NCBI RefSeq assembly: GCF_006715635.1
Contig: NZ_VFNP01000002.1
Location: 682,001-746,000 of the forward strand
Length of the DNA stretch: 64,000 bases
Origin: Streptomyces sp. SLBN-118
Lineage (GTDB): Bacteria; Actinomycetota; Actinomycetes; Streptomycetales; Streptomycetaceae
Reading direction: 5' to 3'
Shown: positions 63,247-64,000 of the stretch, in pieces
Position numbering within the stretch: the first letter of the stretch is position 1
Layout of the letters: each line of letters begins with the position of its first letter
The notes under the pieces: model-generated
Seen by the model: only the letters and a program-made list of their open reading frames with translations
What the model was told of the DNA's origin: nothing
The model's database searches: none
Program-made: the position numbers and the translations under genes

Positions 63247-64000
63247 CCAGGGAACCGGACGGCCTCGCCGATCTGCTTCCGCAGTGGCACCGCCTGCGGG
63301 ACGCCGAGGGCGGGGAGCCGCTGCGCGCCTTGCTCGCGGTGATCGCCGAGCAGGTCGACCGGGTGCGGGACGGAGTCGAGCAGGGGTACGAGGACTGGTT
63401 CGTGGAGACGGCGGCGCCCTGGGTGCTGCCGTATCTCGGCGATCTAATCGGCTACTCCCCGCTGCCGGGCTACGAACGTGTGCAGGCGCAGGGTCTTCAG
63501 GGCGAGGGCGGGGACGATTCGCGCCTGCGGCTCGCCGAGGCCCTGGCGCCGCGCCGCGATGTGGCCGCCACACTCGCCAACCGGCGCCGCAAGGGCACCC
63601 TCGCCCTCCTTGAGGAGCTGGCCGGGGACGTCGCCGGATGGCCTTCGCGGGCCGTGGAATTCTCCCGGCTCGTCTCCCACCAGCAGCCGGTGAAGCTGTA
63701 CGGATCAGGCACCGCGGCCGCCAACGCGCGCCGCCTGGAGCGCGGCAGGCTCGTGGACGTACGCGACGGTGCGACCCTCGATCTGGCGGGCGGGCCGTTC
63801 GGGGCGGTGGCCCAGTCGGTGAATGTGCGGCGGGCCGACTCGGCACGCAGGCAAGGAGGCTACTCGCCCGCCGGGGTCGGTCTCTTTGTCTGGCGGCTGA
63901 AGCCGTACCACGTGACCGGTGCGCCCGCGTACTGCATCGACCGGGCCCGCAACCTGTACACCTTCTCGATTCTTGGCAATGACACTCCCCTGGTGACCAA
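63243..64000 (+). CDS. Phage tail protein I/Afp12-like baseplate protein (3' end beyond the window)
   Basis: 252 codons are visible from ATG 63243, which overlaps the previous stop (ATGA). LRALLAVIAEQVDRVRDGVEQGYEDWFVETAAPWVLPYLGDLIGY-type helices and ANRRRKGTLALLEELAGDVAGWPSRAVEFSR match the start of eCIS tail proteins that follow the two wedge proteins. The frame is still open at base 64000. Probably links the wedge to fibres. Confidence 0.82.
   Translation, partial: MTREPDGLADLLPQWHRLRDAEGGEPLRALLAVIAEQVDRVRDGVEQGYEDWFVETAAPWVLPYLGDLIGYSPLPGYERVQAQGLQGEGGDDSRLRLAEALAPRRDVAATLANRRRKGTLALLEELAGDVAGWPSRAVEFSRLVSHQQPVKLYGSGTAAANARRLERGRLVDVRDGATLDLAGGPFGAVAQSVNVRRADSARRQGGYSPAGVGLFVWRLKPYHVTGAPAYCIDRARNLYTFSILGNDTPLVT

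Noticed and set aside
1..64000. tRNA, rRNA, CRISPR array, insertion sequence or prophage integrase
   Set aside because: None could be recognised by reading. The phage-like genes form an eCIS locus: no capsid, terminase, integrase or lysis genes are present.

Overview
The window is a high-GC actinobacterial chromosome segment, almost certainly from Streptomyces or a close relative. The evidence is the base composition, the streptomycete-type small families (DUF6458, DUF5133, DUF2795), SigB/F-type sigma factors with partner-switching regulators, a DasR-type operator before nagB, rare TTA (bldA) codons and an actinobacterial contractile injection system. Nothing looks like a tRNA, rRNA, transposase or CRISPR array.

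Region 1 (1-28.7 kb) is a stress and dormancy neighbourhood. It starts with a partial type II NADH dehydrogenase, a small membrane protein and a VOC protein. Regulators follow: an ANTAR-PAS-PP2C phosphatase, a soluble HAMP-array hybrid histidine kinase, two SigB/F-type sigma factors, two RsbW-type ATPases, a STAS antagonist and a second PAS-GAF-PP2C-HATPase protein. Interspersed are a FUSC transporter, a PolX-like PHP hydrolase, a Tat-exported phospholipase C, an LCP protein and a DUF2254 membrane protein. Next come phosphoketolase and PPK2 (divergent), a cyclic-nucleotide-binding protein, a zinc alcohol dehydrogenase, a DUF4389 protein and a START-like protein. Three SigB-type promoter matches (GNNT-N15-GGGTA) and several 14-bp GGG(A/C)C-N4-GGCCC palindromes, resembling DosR/DevR boxes, mark likely stress and hypoxia control.

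Region 2 (28.8-38 kb) holds a flavodoxin remnant, the PTS-dependent dihydroxyacetone kinase operon dhaKLM, a secreted protein paired with a class F sortase, nagB under a dre site, a flavohaemoprotein with two TTA codons, and an APC permease.

Region 3 (38.35 kb to the right edge) is one long plus-strand operon for an extracellular-type contractile injection system (eCIS): sheath, tube, T4-type baseplate protein, Pvc16-type cap, AAA+ ATPase, a 2165-residue DUF4157 protein, tube-binding adaptor, LysM protein, split hub and spike, PAAR-like tip, gp25, two large paralogous baseplate proteins and a partial next tail protein. The most interesting part is 50.9-52.86 kb. The last ~380 codons of the DUF4157 giant and a following HEAT-like gene are clearly less GC-rich than the flanks. 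This arrangement suggests a horizontally exchanged effector C-terminus plus a cognate protective protein, placed between structural genes of the injection machine. No separate tape-measure or tail-fibre gene is seen before the window ends.
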